From UKL13-2 sp044346745 (GTDB lineage Bacteria; Pseudomonadota; Gammaproteobacteria; Burkholderiales; Usitatibacteraceae), in contig JBIIYQ010000013.1 of the NCBI GenBank assembly GCA_044346745.1, forward strand, positions 1 through 38,462: a stretch of DNA of 38,462 nt, given 5' to 3'. Both the position numbers and the translations under genes were made by a program. Every line of letters starts with the position of its first letter. Within the stretch, counting starts at the first letter, position 1. This document shows positions 1 through 7,063 of this stretch, piece by piece. The notes under the pieces are model-generated. The model was not told the DNA's origin, did no database searches, and saw only the letters and a program-made list of their open reading frames with translations.

Positions 1-1501
1 TGAATCCTTTGGAAACACCCATGATGCGGCTTTGTCTCCCCTCCGCTTCCGCCGTCCACTGCTGTTCAAGCACGTTCTTGATTTGTGTGCCGGTGAGATT
101 CATGACGACGAGATCATTCTGAAATGGTTGCGTCTTAAAGAGGGCTCCGTATGAAACCCCGCCATTTTCTTCGGGGATGATTGGTGCCCGCAGGCTGCCT
201 CGATTGTTGAACGCGATGACCGCCGCGCCGCGGTCAGGACTTGCGGTTCCATATAAGTGCGCATCGGCGATCAAGTTTCCGAGCGCAGACTCGCCAGCGG
301 GCGTCGAGAGAGCGCTTAGTTCACGCACTACCTTTGCAACGGTCGTCTTTTCAAGCGGCTCGCTAAGCGCCGTGTAACGTTCGACAAACGCAGTAAGCTC
401 GGCCGCCTTGGGGCCATCCGGCTTCACCACAATGTTGCGCGCTGCAGTACGACTCACCTTGCCAGTCGCACGATCAAGATCAACATCAATTTCAGTTAGC
501 AGCGTGCCATAACTTCCCGCGCTGGTCACGCGCTTCCCGGCGACTTCACAAACGTAAAAACGATGTGTGTGCCCGGTGATCACCACACTGACCTCCGGTG
601 CCAAGCGAGTTGCAATCTCTTTGGCCGGGCCCTTGAAGTCGGTACAGTCATTGATACCACCTGACTGCTCACCGCCCTCATGCACCACTACCACGACGGC
701 ATTGATCCCTTTCGCTTTGATCTCCGGCAGCAGCTGGTTCACCGCTTCCACTTCATCAAAAAAGCGCAGCCCGACGGTTCCACTGGGGCGCACTAGTTGG
801 GGCGTTGCGCGCAACGTCATGCCGATAAACGCCACTTTGATCCCTTCAAACTCCTTGACGCCGTAAGACGGAAACAATGTCTTTCCGTCAGATTCGGCTC
901 TTACGTTTGCAGCCAGGAACGGGAATTTTGCCCCCAGATAGTCGGGCCGGCCTTTACAATCAGGCTTGCCGGTCGTCGCGTTCTTCTCGCACCCGCCGGC
1001 TTGGAGTCGCTTCAAATGCTCTACGCCGTAATCGAACTCATGGTTTCCCACCGCGTGAAAGTCAACACCGATGATATTCATCGCCTCAATCGTTGGCTCA
1101 TCTCTAAACAGTGCCGACATTAGCGGTGTCGCCCCGACCATATCTCCCGCGGACAATACGGCGTTCAGCGGATTCTGTTGCCTGAGCGTTTGCACCAAGG
1201 CGGCAAATTGTTCCACCCCACCGGCATTCTCGAAACGAATTCCAGTGGGCTGAGATGGGTCGGGCACCGGCACACGCAGGCCCGGAATTTTCAAGTTGCC
1301 GTGAAAATCATTAAAGGCGATCAGCTTGACCGTAACGACCGGCGCGGCAACGACTGCGGGCGGTGGAGGCGGGACGGTGGTGCAACCTGAAAATGCCAGC
1401 ACCCCCAAGGCCAACACAGCAGACCGATAGTTCCGGCGTAGCAGCCAAACCCTGCCGGCTAAGTGAACAACCAACGAGCTGGAGAAGATTCTGAAGTGCA
1501 T
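1..1501 (-). CDS. 5'-nucleotidase / metallophosphatase lipoprotein, 3' end cut by window
   Basis: Hydrolyses extracellular or periplasmic nucleotides to nucleosides and phosphate (UshA-like family). About 500 residues are visible and the frame stays open to base 1, so the C-terminus is missing. From the ATG at 1501 there is a hydrophobic stretch ending in a lipobox (AFSGC, Cys40), so the mature protein is probably lipid-anchored; a proline-rich linker follows. Metallophosphatase motifs appear in order: FNDFHGN (Asp65, His67), a GD motif, GNHEFDYG (152-159), a VVVVHEGG stretch, and GHTH (310-313). The C-terminal 5-nucleotidase domain begins around LGNLIADAHL and contains NNRGS and FKTQPFQND. 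The signal peptide from this ATG is long for a lipoprotein and no clear ribosome binding site is seen, so a downstream GTG or TTG start is possible. It is divergent from nupC, which could import the nucleosides released. Confidence 0.9.
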   Translation of the reverse strand, partial: MHFRIFSSSLVVHLAGRVWLLRRNYRSAVLALGVLAFSGCTTVPPPPPAVVAAPVVTVKLIAFNDFHGNLKIPGLRVPVPDPSQPTGIRFENAGGVEQFAALVQTLRQQNPLNAVLSAGDMVGATPLMSALFRDEPTIEAMNIIGVDFHAVGNHEFDYGVEHLKRLQAGGCEKNATTGKPDCKGRPDYLGAKFPFLAANVRAESDGKTLFPSYGVKEFEGIKVAFIGMTLRATPQLVRPSGTVGLRFFDEVEAVNQLLPEIKAKGINAVVVVVHEGGEQSGGINDCTDFKGPAKEIATRLAPEVSVVITGHTHRFYVCEVAGKRVTSAGSYGTLLTEIDVDLDRATGKVSRTAARNIVVKPDGPKAAELTAFVERYTALSEPLEKTTVAKVVRELSALSTPAGESALGNLIADAHLYGTASPDRGAAVIAFNNRGSLRAPIIPEENGGVSYGALFKTQPFQNDLVVMNLTGTQIKNVLEQQWTAEAEGRQSRIMGVSKGF

Positions 1502-1617
1502 AGAGGTTTGCCAAATGATCTGAGCGGAATCCCGCACTTTACTCCGAGTATTATCTACGTCGAAGCGGGTGTTGGATCGTCTCTGCCCGCGCATTTTTCA
1601 CTCAAGGGGCACACACA
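1502..1617. other. Divergent intergenic region between the 5'-nucleotidase and nupC
   Basis: This 116-base gap must hold the promoters of both divergent genes. I see a TATTAT-like -10 candidate on the plus strand near 1550 but no convincing -35 box. AAGGGG about 8 bases before the nupC ATG is a good ribosome binding site. Confidence 0.4.
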
Positions 1618-2862
1618 ATGCTGATTCTGCAGAGCCTGATGGGCTTTCTCGCTCTCTACGCCTTTGCTTGGGCAATTTCAGAGAAACGGCACGCAGTGCA
1701 ATGGCGTACCGTGGTCGGCGCAATCATCTTGCAGATCATTATGTTTGTGCTGTTGTTCAAATTCCCTTACTTCAAAGAGGTAGCGGCCGTCCTGAACAAC
1801 ACACTGAATGGTGTCGCTGATGCCACGCGGGAGGGCACAAAATTTGTGTTTGGCTACATCGGCGGCGGGGATCTGCCATATAAGGTAGAGGACGGAAAAA
1901 GTCCATTCATCTTGGCCACGCAGGCGCTGCCCCTGGTTATTGTGGTATCCGCACTGTCGTCGATACTTTTCTACTGGAAAGTCCTGCCCTTCATCGTCAA
2001 TATCTTTTCTTGGGTCTTGAAAAAGACCATCGGTGTCGGCGGTGCAATTGGCGTATCAACCGCAGCAAATATTTTCCTTGGAACGGTTGAAGCGCCGCTG
2101 TTTATCAAACCTTACATCGCCAAACTTACGCGCGGTGAACTGTTCATCACAATGACAGCGGGAATGGCGGGTATCGCCGGCACCGTTATGGTGCTCTACG
2201 GCATCATCCTCAAGGCTTCAGTTCCTGATGCGATCGGCCACATTCTCATCGTCTCGTTTATCTCTGCCCCAGCCGCAATCGCCTTTTCGGCGTTGATGGT
2301 GCCGCACGAGGGCCAAGTCACCGACGGCATGATCGCCACTGGGGCACCAGTGCAGTCGACGATGGATGCAGTAACGCAAGGCACGGTGGAAGGTGTCTCG
2401 ATTTTCATTAATATCGTCGCCATGCTGCTGGTGCTCACTGCCCTAATCGCGATCATCAATCAGTTGTTCGGATTTCTGCCGGATATAGGCGGCAAACCAA
2501 TCACTTTGCAAAGTCTCTTCGGCGCCGTCATGGCGCCGATCGTGTGGCTGACAGGCATTCCATGGTCAGAGGCACAAACGGCCGGTGCGCTTATGGGCAC
2601 CAAGACCGTACTCAATGAGTTCATCGCCTATCTCGATATGGTGAAGTTGACGCCGACCGAGTTGTCGGAGCGCAGCCGCGTCATCATGACTTATTCGCTC
2701 TGCGGCTTCGCCAACTTTGCATCGCTCGGCATCATGATCGGTGGTATAGGCACAATGTGCCCGGAGCGACGGCCAGAGATCATCAACCTCGGCTACAAGT
2801 GCGTAGTTTCCGGCACCCTCGCAACACTGTCGTGTGGTGCGCTGGTCGGCATCTTCTATTAG
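1618..2862 (+). CDS. nupC: NupC-type concentrative nucleoside transporter (CNT family)
   Basis: A 414-residue inner-membrane symporter that imports nucleosides with protons or sodium; E. coli NupC is about 400 residues, so it is full length. The N-terminus has hydrophobic helices starting at residue 1. The family signature with a Gly-x-Ser start and an EAP motif (STAANIFLGTVEAPLF) lies near residues 145-160, and the second conserved block TKTVLNEFIAYLDM near 328 carries the Asn-Glu pair that binds substrate and cation in the family. A CGFANFASLGIMIGG block follows. AAGGGG lies upstream of the ATG. The M17 peptidase gene begins 30 bases after the stop and may share its transcript. Nucleoside range cannot be told from sequence. 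Confidence 0.93.
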   Translation: MLILQSLMGFLALYAFAWAISEKRHAVQWRTVVGAIILQIIMFVLLFKFPYFKEVAAVLNNTLNGVADATREGTKFVFGYIGGGDLPYKVEDGKSPFILATQALPLVIVVSALSSILFYWKVLPFIVNIFSWVLKKTIGVGGAIGVSTAANIFLGTVEAPLFIKPYIAKLTRGELFITMTAGMAGIAGTVMVLYGIILKASVPDAIGHILIVSFISAPAAIAFSALMVPHEGQVTDGMIATGAPVQSTMDAVTQGTVEGVSIFINIVAMLLVLTALIAIINQLFGFLPDIGGKPITLQSLFGAVMAPIVWLTGIPWSEAQTAGALMGTKTVLNEFIAYLDMVKLTPTELSERSRVIMTYSLCGFANFASLGIMIGGIGTMCPERRPEIINLGYKCVVSGTLATLSCGALVGIFY

Positions 2863-2892
2863 TCCCCCGCAATCCCAACGCGCGAAAATTCA

Positions 2893-4269
2893 ATGCTCTC
2901 TCTTGACTGCTCCACCACTGATCGCAGCAGCGCAATCCCGCTATTCATCGTCACCAGCGACACCCTAGCCGAGTTCTTGAAGAAAACCGATGAGGCGACG
3001 AAAACATGGCTCAGTGCGAGCGGCTTTACCGGTGCCCCACACACATTTTCCCTAGTACCGGGGGTTGGCGGCAACGTTGCCAGTGTCGTGGTGGGCACAA
3101 AGGCGCCCAATGACGTTTATTTGCTTTCACACTTGCCGTTCGCGCTGCCAGCGGGCAACTATCGGCTTGTCGAGGACGGCGAAGCTGATGACTTCGTCGC
3201 TTCGCTTTCGTGGCTGTTGGGCAGTTATCAATTCGCCCGCTACAAGTCATCACTCCGGAAAACCGCAACGCTGCTAATTTCGGCGTCGCCGGCGACCACT
3301 CGGGCGCAACAAATATGTAAAGCCGTTGCGTGGACGAGAGACCTCGTCAACACACCCACTGAGGACATGGGCCCACAGCATTTGGCGGCAGTTAGCGAAC
3401 AACTCGCGGCGGAATTCGGCGGTTCCTTCAGAGAAATTATCGGAGACGACCTGCTGCGCGAAAATTTTCCGGCGATCCATGCGGTCGGACGGGCAAGCCA
3501 TCGCCCTCCGCGCCTAATCGAGCTTCGCTGGGGCGATTCAACACATCCTTGTGTCGCTATCGTCGGCAAGGGGGTGTGCTTCGATACCGGCGGACTGAAC
3601 ATCAAGGGTGCCGATGGCATGCGGCAGATGAAAAAAGATATGGGCGGTGCCGCACACGCACTCGCCCTTGCGCGCCTTGTGATGCAGATGAAGTTACCTG
3701 TTTGCCTACAGGTGCTCATACCAGCCGTGGAAAACGCGATTTCGGGAAACGCCTACCGCCCGGGAGAAATCGTCTCAACACGCGCCGGACTAAAGATCGA
3801 GATCGGCAATACTGACGCCGAAGGCCGCGTGGTTCTGTCGGACGCTCTCGCCTACGCGGCCGAGTCGAAGCCGATACTCATCCTTGACTTCGCAACGTTA
3901 ACCGGAGCTGCAAGAGTTGCACTTGGTCCGGAATTACCGGCAACGTTTGCCAACGACGACGCGTGGTTCGATGCTCTGGCGGACGCGGCACGGGAAACCA
4001 GCGATCCGATTTGGCGCATGCCTTTGTGGCATCCATACAATGAAATGATCCAGAGCAGCGTTGGTGACATTGTCAATACCGGCGGTCCGCAGGCAGGGGC
4101 AGTCACCGCCGCCCTGTTTCTCGAAAACTTCATTCCGAAGGGCCAAGCTTGGATCCATATTGACGTGTTTTCGTGGAATCCAAAGTCCCGCCCCGGTCGA
4201 CCGGAAGGCGGGGAAGCGCAGAGCCTGCGTGCGTGCTTTCAGATGCTGCAAACCAAGTTCTCCGTTTGA
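2893..4269 (+). CDS. M17 leucyl aminopeptidase family protein
   Basis: A cytosolic two-metal exopeptidase that removes N-terminal residues from peptides. The 458-residue length suits the family (PepA about 500, PepB about 430). The N-terminal half is the poorly conserved regulatory domain; the C-terminal half is catalytic. Metal and catalytic residues are visible: GKGVCFDTGG (Lys226, Asp231), NIK (Lys238), KKDMGG (Asp249) and the signature NTDAEGR (306-312, with Asp308, Glu310, Arg312). The ATG at 2893 has only a weak ribosome binding site, 30 bases after nupC, so translation may benefit from coupling. The stop lies just before the tRNA-Lys promoter. I do not assign pepA or pepB because the sequence fits a broader M17 group. 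Confidence 0.93.
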   Translation: MLSLDCSTTDRSSAIPLFIVTSDTLAEFLKKTDEATKTWLSASGFTGAPHTFSLVPGVGGNVASVVVGTKAPNDVYLLSHLPFALPAGNYRLVEDGEADDFVASLSWLLGSYQFARYKSSLRKTATLLISASPATTRAQQICKAVAWTRDLVNTPTEDMGPQHLAAVSEQLAAEFGGSFREIIGDDLLRENFPAIHAVGRASHRPPRLIELRWGDSTHPCVAIVGKGVCFDTGGLNIKGADGMRQMKKDMGGAAHALALARLVMQMKLPVCLQVLIPAVENAISGNAYRPGEIVSTRAGLKIEIGNTDAEGRVVLSDALAYAAESKPILILDFATLTGAARVALGPELPATFANDDAWFDALADAARETSDPIWRMPLWHPYNEMIQSSVGDIVNTGGPQAGAVTAALFLENFIPKGQAWIHIDVFSWNPKSRPGRPEGGEAQSLRACFQMLQTKFSV

Positions 4270-4276
4270 TGTGCGT

Positions 4277-4305
4277 TTGACCATGCCGCCGAATCTCGCT
4301 ATACT
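4277..4305 (+). promoter_or_regulatory. Sigma70-type promoter for tRNA-Lys
   Basis: TTGACC (4277-4282), a 17-base spacer, then TATACT (4300-4305). Spacing is ideal and both boxes are near consensus. Transcription would start near 4312, giving a 5' leader of about 40 bases before the tRNA. The promoter starts 7 bases after the peptidase stop codon. Confidence 0.8.
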
Positions 4306-4352
4306 CTCTGGCTTTCCTCGGCAACAAAACAAATACGTCAGGGGAAAACATT

Positions 4353-4428
4353 GGGGCGTTAGCTCAGCCGGTAGAGCAGCGGACTTTTAATCCGTTGGTC
4401 GGCAGTTCGAATCTGCCACGCCCTACCA
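4353..4428 (+). tRNA. tRNA-Lys, anticodon TTT
   Basis: A 76-base tRNA including an encoded CCA end. The D-arm (TAGCTCAGCCGGTAGAGCA), anticodon loop CTTTTAA with TTT at 4386-4388, variable loop and T-arm GTTCGAATC all fit. The acceptor stem is paired except that G1 faces U72 as a wobble pair. It closely matches the E. coli tRNA-Lys pattern. It has its own promoter and terminator, so it is a single-gene unit. Confidence 0.97.
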
Positions 4429-4436
4429 ATATATTC

Positions 4437-4470
4437 AAAGGCTTAGGTGAAAACCTCGGCCTTTTCTTTT
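4437..4470 (+). terminator. Rho-independent terminator after tRNA-Lys
   Basis: AAAGGC (4437-4442) pairs with GCCTTT (4459-4464), and an inner AGGT/ACCT stem closes a GAAA-type loop. The T-rich run TTTTCTTTT (4462-4470) follows directly. Confidence 0.85.
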
Positions 4471-4564
4471 GGAGCGCGTAGCTAAAAAGTTGCTACTGTG
4501 GCAAGTGAGTGCCAAACGACGAATCAATCCTGCTTGCTGCACTCGCGAGATGGTAGGGCCCAAG

Positions 4565-4604
4565 ATGCGCTTGTGTTCTCGCGGTAAGCTGAACGCAAGC
4601 GCAT
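4565..4604. repeat. 14-base inverted repeat
   Basis: Arms 4565-4578 (ATGCGCTTGTGTTC) and 4591-4604 (GAACGCAAGCGCAT) are complementary with one G-T wobble and enclose a 12-base loop. It lies 33 bases past the stop of the minus-strand Roadblock gene and after the tRNA-Lys terminator. There is no T-run, so it may be an mRNA 3'-end stabiliser or a Rho-dependent end rather than an intrinsic terminator. Confidence 0.6.
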
Positions 4605-4636
4605 TAACACCGCAGCGGAAACGGATAACTTGAAAG

Positions 4637-4996
4637 CTAGACTGTTAGCTCTTTTTCAAGGTCTTGTACTTTGAAGCGCGCCATCGCAAGGTTCGCTCTG
4701 CTTCGATCAAGTGCGAGATAGATAAACAAGCCTTGCTTTGAAGGTATGGGGCGCATCACGTGATACTGTGTGCCAAGCGTGATCAAGATATCTTCGATGC
4801 TGTCCTTCAAGCCGAGGGTCGCCATCGTTTTCATTTTGGCTTTGATCACTTCAGTGTTGCCTGCGGCGGCCATTTCAAGATTCAAGCTACCACCGGCTTT
4901 GGCAAGAAGCATGCCTGTTGCGTAGTCGCCAATAAAGCAGCCTAGGGCACCTTCGATTTGCATCAGCGAATTTAGTGTTTCCGTTGTGTTTGCCAT
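4637..4996 (-). CDS. Possible nested Roadblock-only product (119 residues)
   Basis: The same frame contains an ATG at 4996 preceded by GAAGGAG (5005-5011 on this strand) with an 8-base spacer, the strongest ribosome binding site near this gene. Starting there gives a 119-residue protein consisting exactly of the Roadblock-like domain, a normal length for stand-alone bacterial Roadblock proteins. Whether the long form, the short form or both are made is not decided by sequence. One possibility is an in-frame nested gene giving a free domain that dimerises with the fused one. Confidence 0.5.
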   Translation of the reverse strand: MANTTETLNSLMQIEGALGCFIGDYATGMLLAKAGGSLNLEMAAAGNTEVIKAKMKTMATLGLKDSIEDILITLGTQYHVMRPIPSKQGLFIYLALDRSRANLAMARFKVQDLEKELTV

Positions 4997-5653
4997 TGTT
5001 GTTTCTCCTTCGTTGGTCGTTAACGTTTGACTGCTGAACTCAACCTCTTGCGCTACTGGTCTTTCTGGCTGCGGGTTCGGTGCTGCGTTTGGTTTCGTCA
5101 TTTGTGCCGGTGCCGGCGTCATCGACTCTGCCGCCGCTGATTCAACGAGTCCAAAGCTACGACGTGCGGTGTAGCCCGACAACAAGTGGGCGGCGACGTA
5201 GTTACCTTTAATTGAATCGCTTGTCACAAAGCTGGGCGTGATTTGTAGCTTCAACAAACAGTCTTCAATGGCGGATTTTTGGTCGCTGGTATCGCGCGTG
5301 AAAAAACAGGTCACATTTGGCGTCGCCTCGAGAAGTCGGCGATTGATTGCACAGTGAACCAGTGTTTCCTGTAGATCCGACAAGGGCTCATCCACTAGGA
5401 AGATCACTTCATCGAGTTGCTCTGTGATGGGGCTAGGAGACAAGCCACCTAGCCCACCAGCATCAATGCCTATTACGTGGCGCAGGCCTTTCCTGCTCAT
5501 GACGTCCAAGAACGTTACCCCCGCCATTATGTGGGGTCCTTGAAATGCTGCGCTACAGGCTGTTGTCGGTGGCGCACGTCGTATCTCAAGACGCGCGAAC
5601 ACCTCGGTCAAAATCCGTTTGTTATCTGCTACGACCAGAACTGTACTGTTCAT
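4637..5653 (-). CDS. Uncharacterised protein with C-terminal Roadblock/LC7-like domain
   Basis: 338 residues, function unknown. Residues 220-338 (from MANTTETLNSLMQIEG) look like a Roadblock/LC7 domain: a helix ending in IEGALGCFIGD, a strand, a long helix AGNTEVIKAKMKTM, then strands ILITLGTQYHVMRPI and QGLFIYLALD and a final helix. Such domains in bacteria usually work with small GTPases or as dimeric scaffolds. Residues 1-170 form an alpha/beta-looking domain I do not recognise; 170-219 is a Pro/Ala-rich linker. Two in-frame TAA codons stand just upstream of the ATG, so this is the first possible start, but its ribosome binding site is weak. A much better site sits inside the gene before codon 220 (see the nested entry). 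No operon partner is evident. Confidence 0.75.
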   Translation of the reverse strand: MNSTVLVVADNKRILTEVFARLEIRRAPPTTACSAAFQGPHIMAGVTFLDVMSRKGLRHVIGIDAGGLGGLSPSPITEQLDEVIFLVDEPLSDLQETLVHCAINRRLLEATPNVTCFFTRDTSDQKSAIEDCLLKLQITPSFVTSDSIKGNYVAAHLLSGYTARRSFGLVESAAAESMTPAPAQMTKPNAAPNPQPERPVAQEVEFSSQTLTTNEGETTMANTTETLNSLMQIEGALGCFIGDYATGMLLAKAGGSLNLEMAAAGNTEVIKAKMKTMATLGLKDSIEDILITLGTQYHVMRPIPSKQGLFIYLALDRSRANLAMARFKVQDLEKELTV

Positions 5654-6301
5654 TTCTAATGCTTATTAGCTGTTTACTTGGCAAGCCGCCGGTCATTCTT
5701 ACAAGGTGCAGTTTTGCGAAGATAGTGTCGTTTGCGAGAAGCAGTCCCCTAGACTCGGTCGCAGTGTACGGATCGACTAGTGCTGAGTAAGTATTGGAAT
5801 GTCGAGATTCGTCTTACTTATTGTGGTGCAAAACTCATTCGACGAGATAATTCTTGGCAAAGCCAGCGCGGCAGTTTCCGCTAAATGAATGTAATACCGT
5901 TAGTCACCAAACACGCACCTGCCACGCGGTACCTTAAAGCCAGTGGCGTTACAGTCGTTTACATTTATGGCACTAAGGGGTCGAAGAGGTCAACCCGGAT
6001 TGGAGAGATATCCCAACCAAGCAACGGGATAAAGATTTCAAATTTATTGCGGGTGATTTTATCGCATTCCTAACAGAACGAGAGTCTAAATCTTTTCGCA
6101 GTAATGTTCCACAGCACAATCGTTTACATTTGCATAAACCGCCGACCGTATGGGCACTTTGATACTTCATCTGTTGTCATCGCTCTCGCTTTGGCGAGGC
6201 GGTGGCCCGCAAGTTGCACTTGTAGTTCCGCTCAATCGATTGATTGGATGAGTCCTACTGCCATGAGTTGGTGTGTGAGGCATAACATCTCGACTGCAAG
6301 G
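5654..6301. other. Gene-poor stretch, probably decayed DNA
   Basis: About 650 bases with no convincing gene. The plus strand has short open frames (5885-6073 and 6104-6337) without ribosome binding sites or recognisable motifs. One frame is stop-free from 5977 to 6162 and looks protein-like but has no start codon, so it may be a fragment. The part next to 6302 may hold further frameshifted remains of the hipA-like gene (a TNSW-containing stretch in another minus frame around 6220-6290). Confidence 0.5.
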
Positions 6302-6394
6302 AACACGTTCGTGATGCAACGCGCCAACGCAGATTAGGCCACCGATAAAATCAGCATCGAGCCAAACTTAGATTTCCGATGGCGAGCGACTCAT
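6302..6394 (-). pseudogene. hipA-like toxin kinase remnant (N-terminal fragment)
   Basis: From the ATG at 6394 the frame reads MSRSPSEI, a TAA stop, then VWLDADFIGGLICVGALHHE. This resembles the N-terminal subdomain of HipA-family Ser/Thr kinases, which begin with a short strand, a G-x-L turn and a strand ending in H/R-E. After about 31 codons the match fades and later frames contain stops. The ATG overlaps the stop of the upstream antitoxin remnant as ATGA (6391-6394), the usual hipBA junction. The kinase core is absent, so no toxin can be made. Assignment rests on recalled family patterns plus the context. Confidence 0.6.
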
Positions 6395-6661
6395 GTTGCC
6401 CCTCGCTGCCAGTGTGGCTTTGGCAGCGCTAAGTCTTGCAAGCGGCGGCCAACAATATCGTCTTTCGCGATCTGTTCAAGGTCACTCTGCAAGTGAAATA
6501 CGCCGAGGATCTTCAGATAGGTCCCTAGCGTCACCGCAGGGTCACCCCGCTCGGCTCGATGCAACGTTTTTTTGTGCAATACCCGCCCTTTCTACGACCG
6601 TTTCGGCAGATAACAATCTGCGTAGATGCGCGAGGAGCAGGCGCTCGCCCAGACCCGTCAA
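6391..6661 (-). pseudogene. HipB-like helix-turn-helix antitoxin, frameshifted
   Basis: Two overlapping frames together give a complete Xre/HipB-type regulator. The first part (TTG start at 6661) reads LTGLGERLLLAHLRRLLSAE then TVVERAGIAQK; the second reads TLHRAERGDPAVTLGTYLKI and continues to GRRLQDLALPKP. The change of frame falls at a run of seven A (6567-6573); removing one A restores the expected AGIAQKTLHRAERGDPAV. The gene starts 6 bases after the SemiSWEET stop and overlaps the hipA remnant by 4 bases. It has no clear ribosome binding site. The lesion may be a real mutation, polymerase slippage or a sequencing error, but the dead toxin next door favours decay. Confidence 0.7.
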
Positions 6662-6667
6662 AAGAAT

Positions 6668-7063
6668 CTACTCAGAGGCAAATGTTGGCTGGGCTTTAGC
6701 TAGCATAACGAGCCACGTTCTTCTATACAGAAGTATCTTATCCTGTGTGTATTCTGCCGCGCCGTAGACGCTTGCGCCTCTACTCTCCTTTTTCTTGCAG
6801 CAGTCTCGACGGTGTGAGCTCCACCGCAGCCTCATCACGATAACCAATACGGCGAGCAGAAGTGTCACGCAGTTGGCGACGATGATTGGTACCGCCCCCA
6901 ACAGCAGGCCGTACACCAGCCACATGGCAACGCCAAGCGTAAACACCACATACATGGACAGCGAAATGTCTTTGGCGCTGCGGCTACGCCAGATCTTCAC
7001 GACTTGTGGCACAAAAGCAACCGTTGTGAGGAAGGCGGCAACGGACCCGATCGCATCGATCAT
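6668..7063 (-). CDS. SemiSWEET-like sugar transporter with unusual C-terminal tail
   Basis: 131 residues. Residues 1-85 match the SemiSWEET/MtN3 three-helix unit: MIDAIGSVAAFLTTVAFVPQ with the Phe-Val-Pro-Gln (PQ-loop) motif in helix 1, a WRSRSAKDIS loop, a second helix and a third helix ending VLVIVMRLRW. Such proteins dimerise to form a sugar pore. Normal length is 85-95 residues; here a further 40-odd hydrophilic residues (about 86-131) have no resemblance to the family, as if the original stop had been lost and the frame ran into the hipBA flank. The start ATG overlaps the yhhQ stop as ATGA (7060-7063), so it is translationally coupled to yhhQ. Confidence 0.8.
   Translation of the reverse strand: MIDAIGSVAAFLTTVAFVPQVVKIWRSRSAKDISLSMYVVFTLGVAMWLVYGLLLGAVPIIVANCVTLLLAVLVIVMRLRWSSHRRDCCKKKESRGASVYGAAEYTQDKILLYRRTWLVMLAKAQPTFASE
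6720..6733. promoter_or_regulatory. Short palindrome, possible antitoxin operator
   Basis: CTTCT-ATAC-AGAAG, a perfect 5-base inverted repeat with a 4-base spacer, lies about 60 bases before the HipB-like remnant. HTH antitoxins usually repress their own operon by binding such palindromes. The site now falls inside the SemiSWEET tail. Evidence is positional only. Confidence 0.25.

Noticed and set aside
797..1123. 108-codon plus-strand frame antisense to the 5'-nucleotidase
   Set aside because: The minus-strand frame has all metallophosphatase motifs; this is a shadow.
5885..6073. 62-codon plus-strand open frame
   Set aside because: No ribosome binding site and no family resemblance; it lies in decayed DNA.
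5977..6162. Stop-free plus-strand frame with protein-like composition (EEVNPDWRDIP region)
   Set aside because: No start codon and a stop directly upstream; it may be a gene fragment but cannot be assigned.
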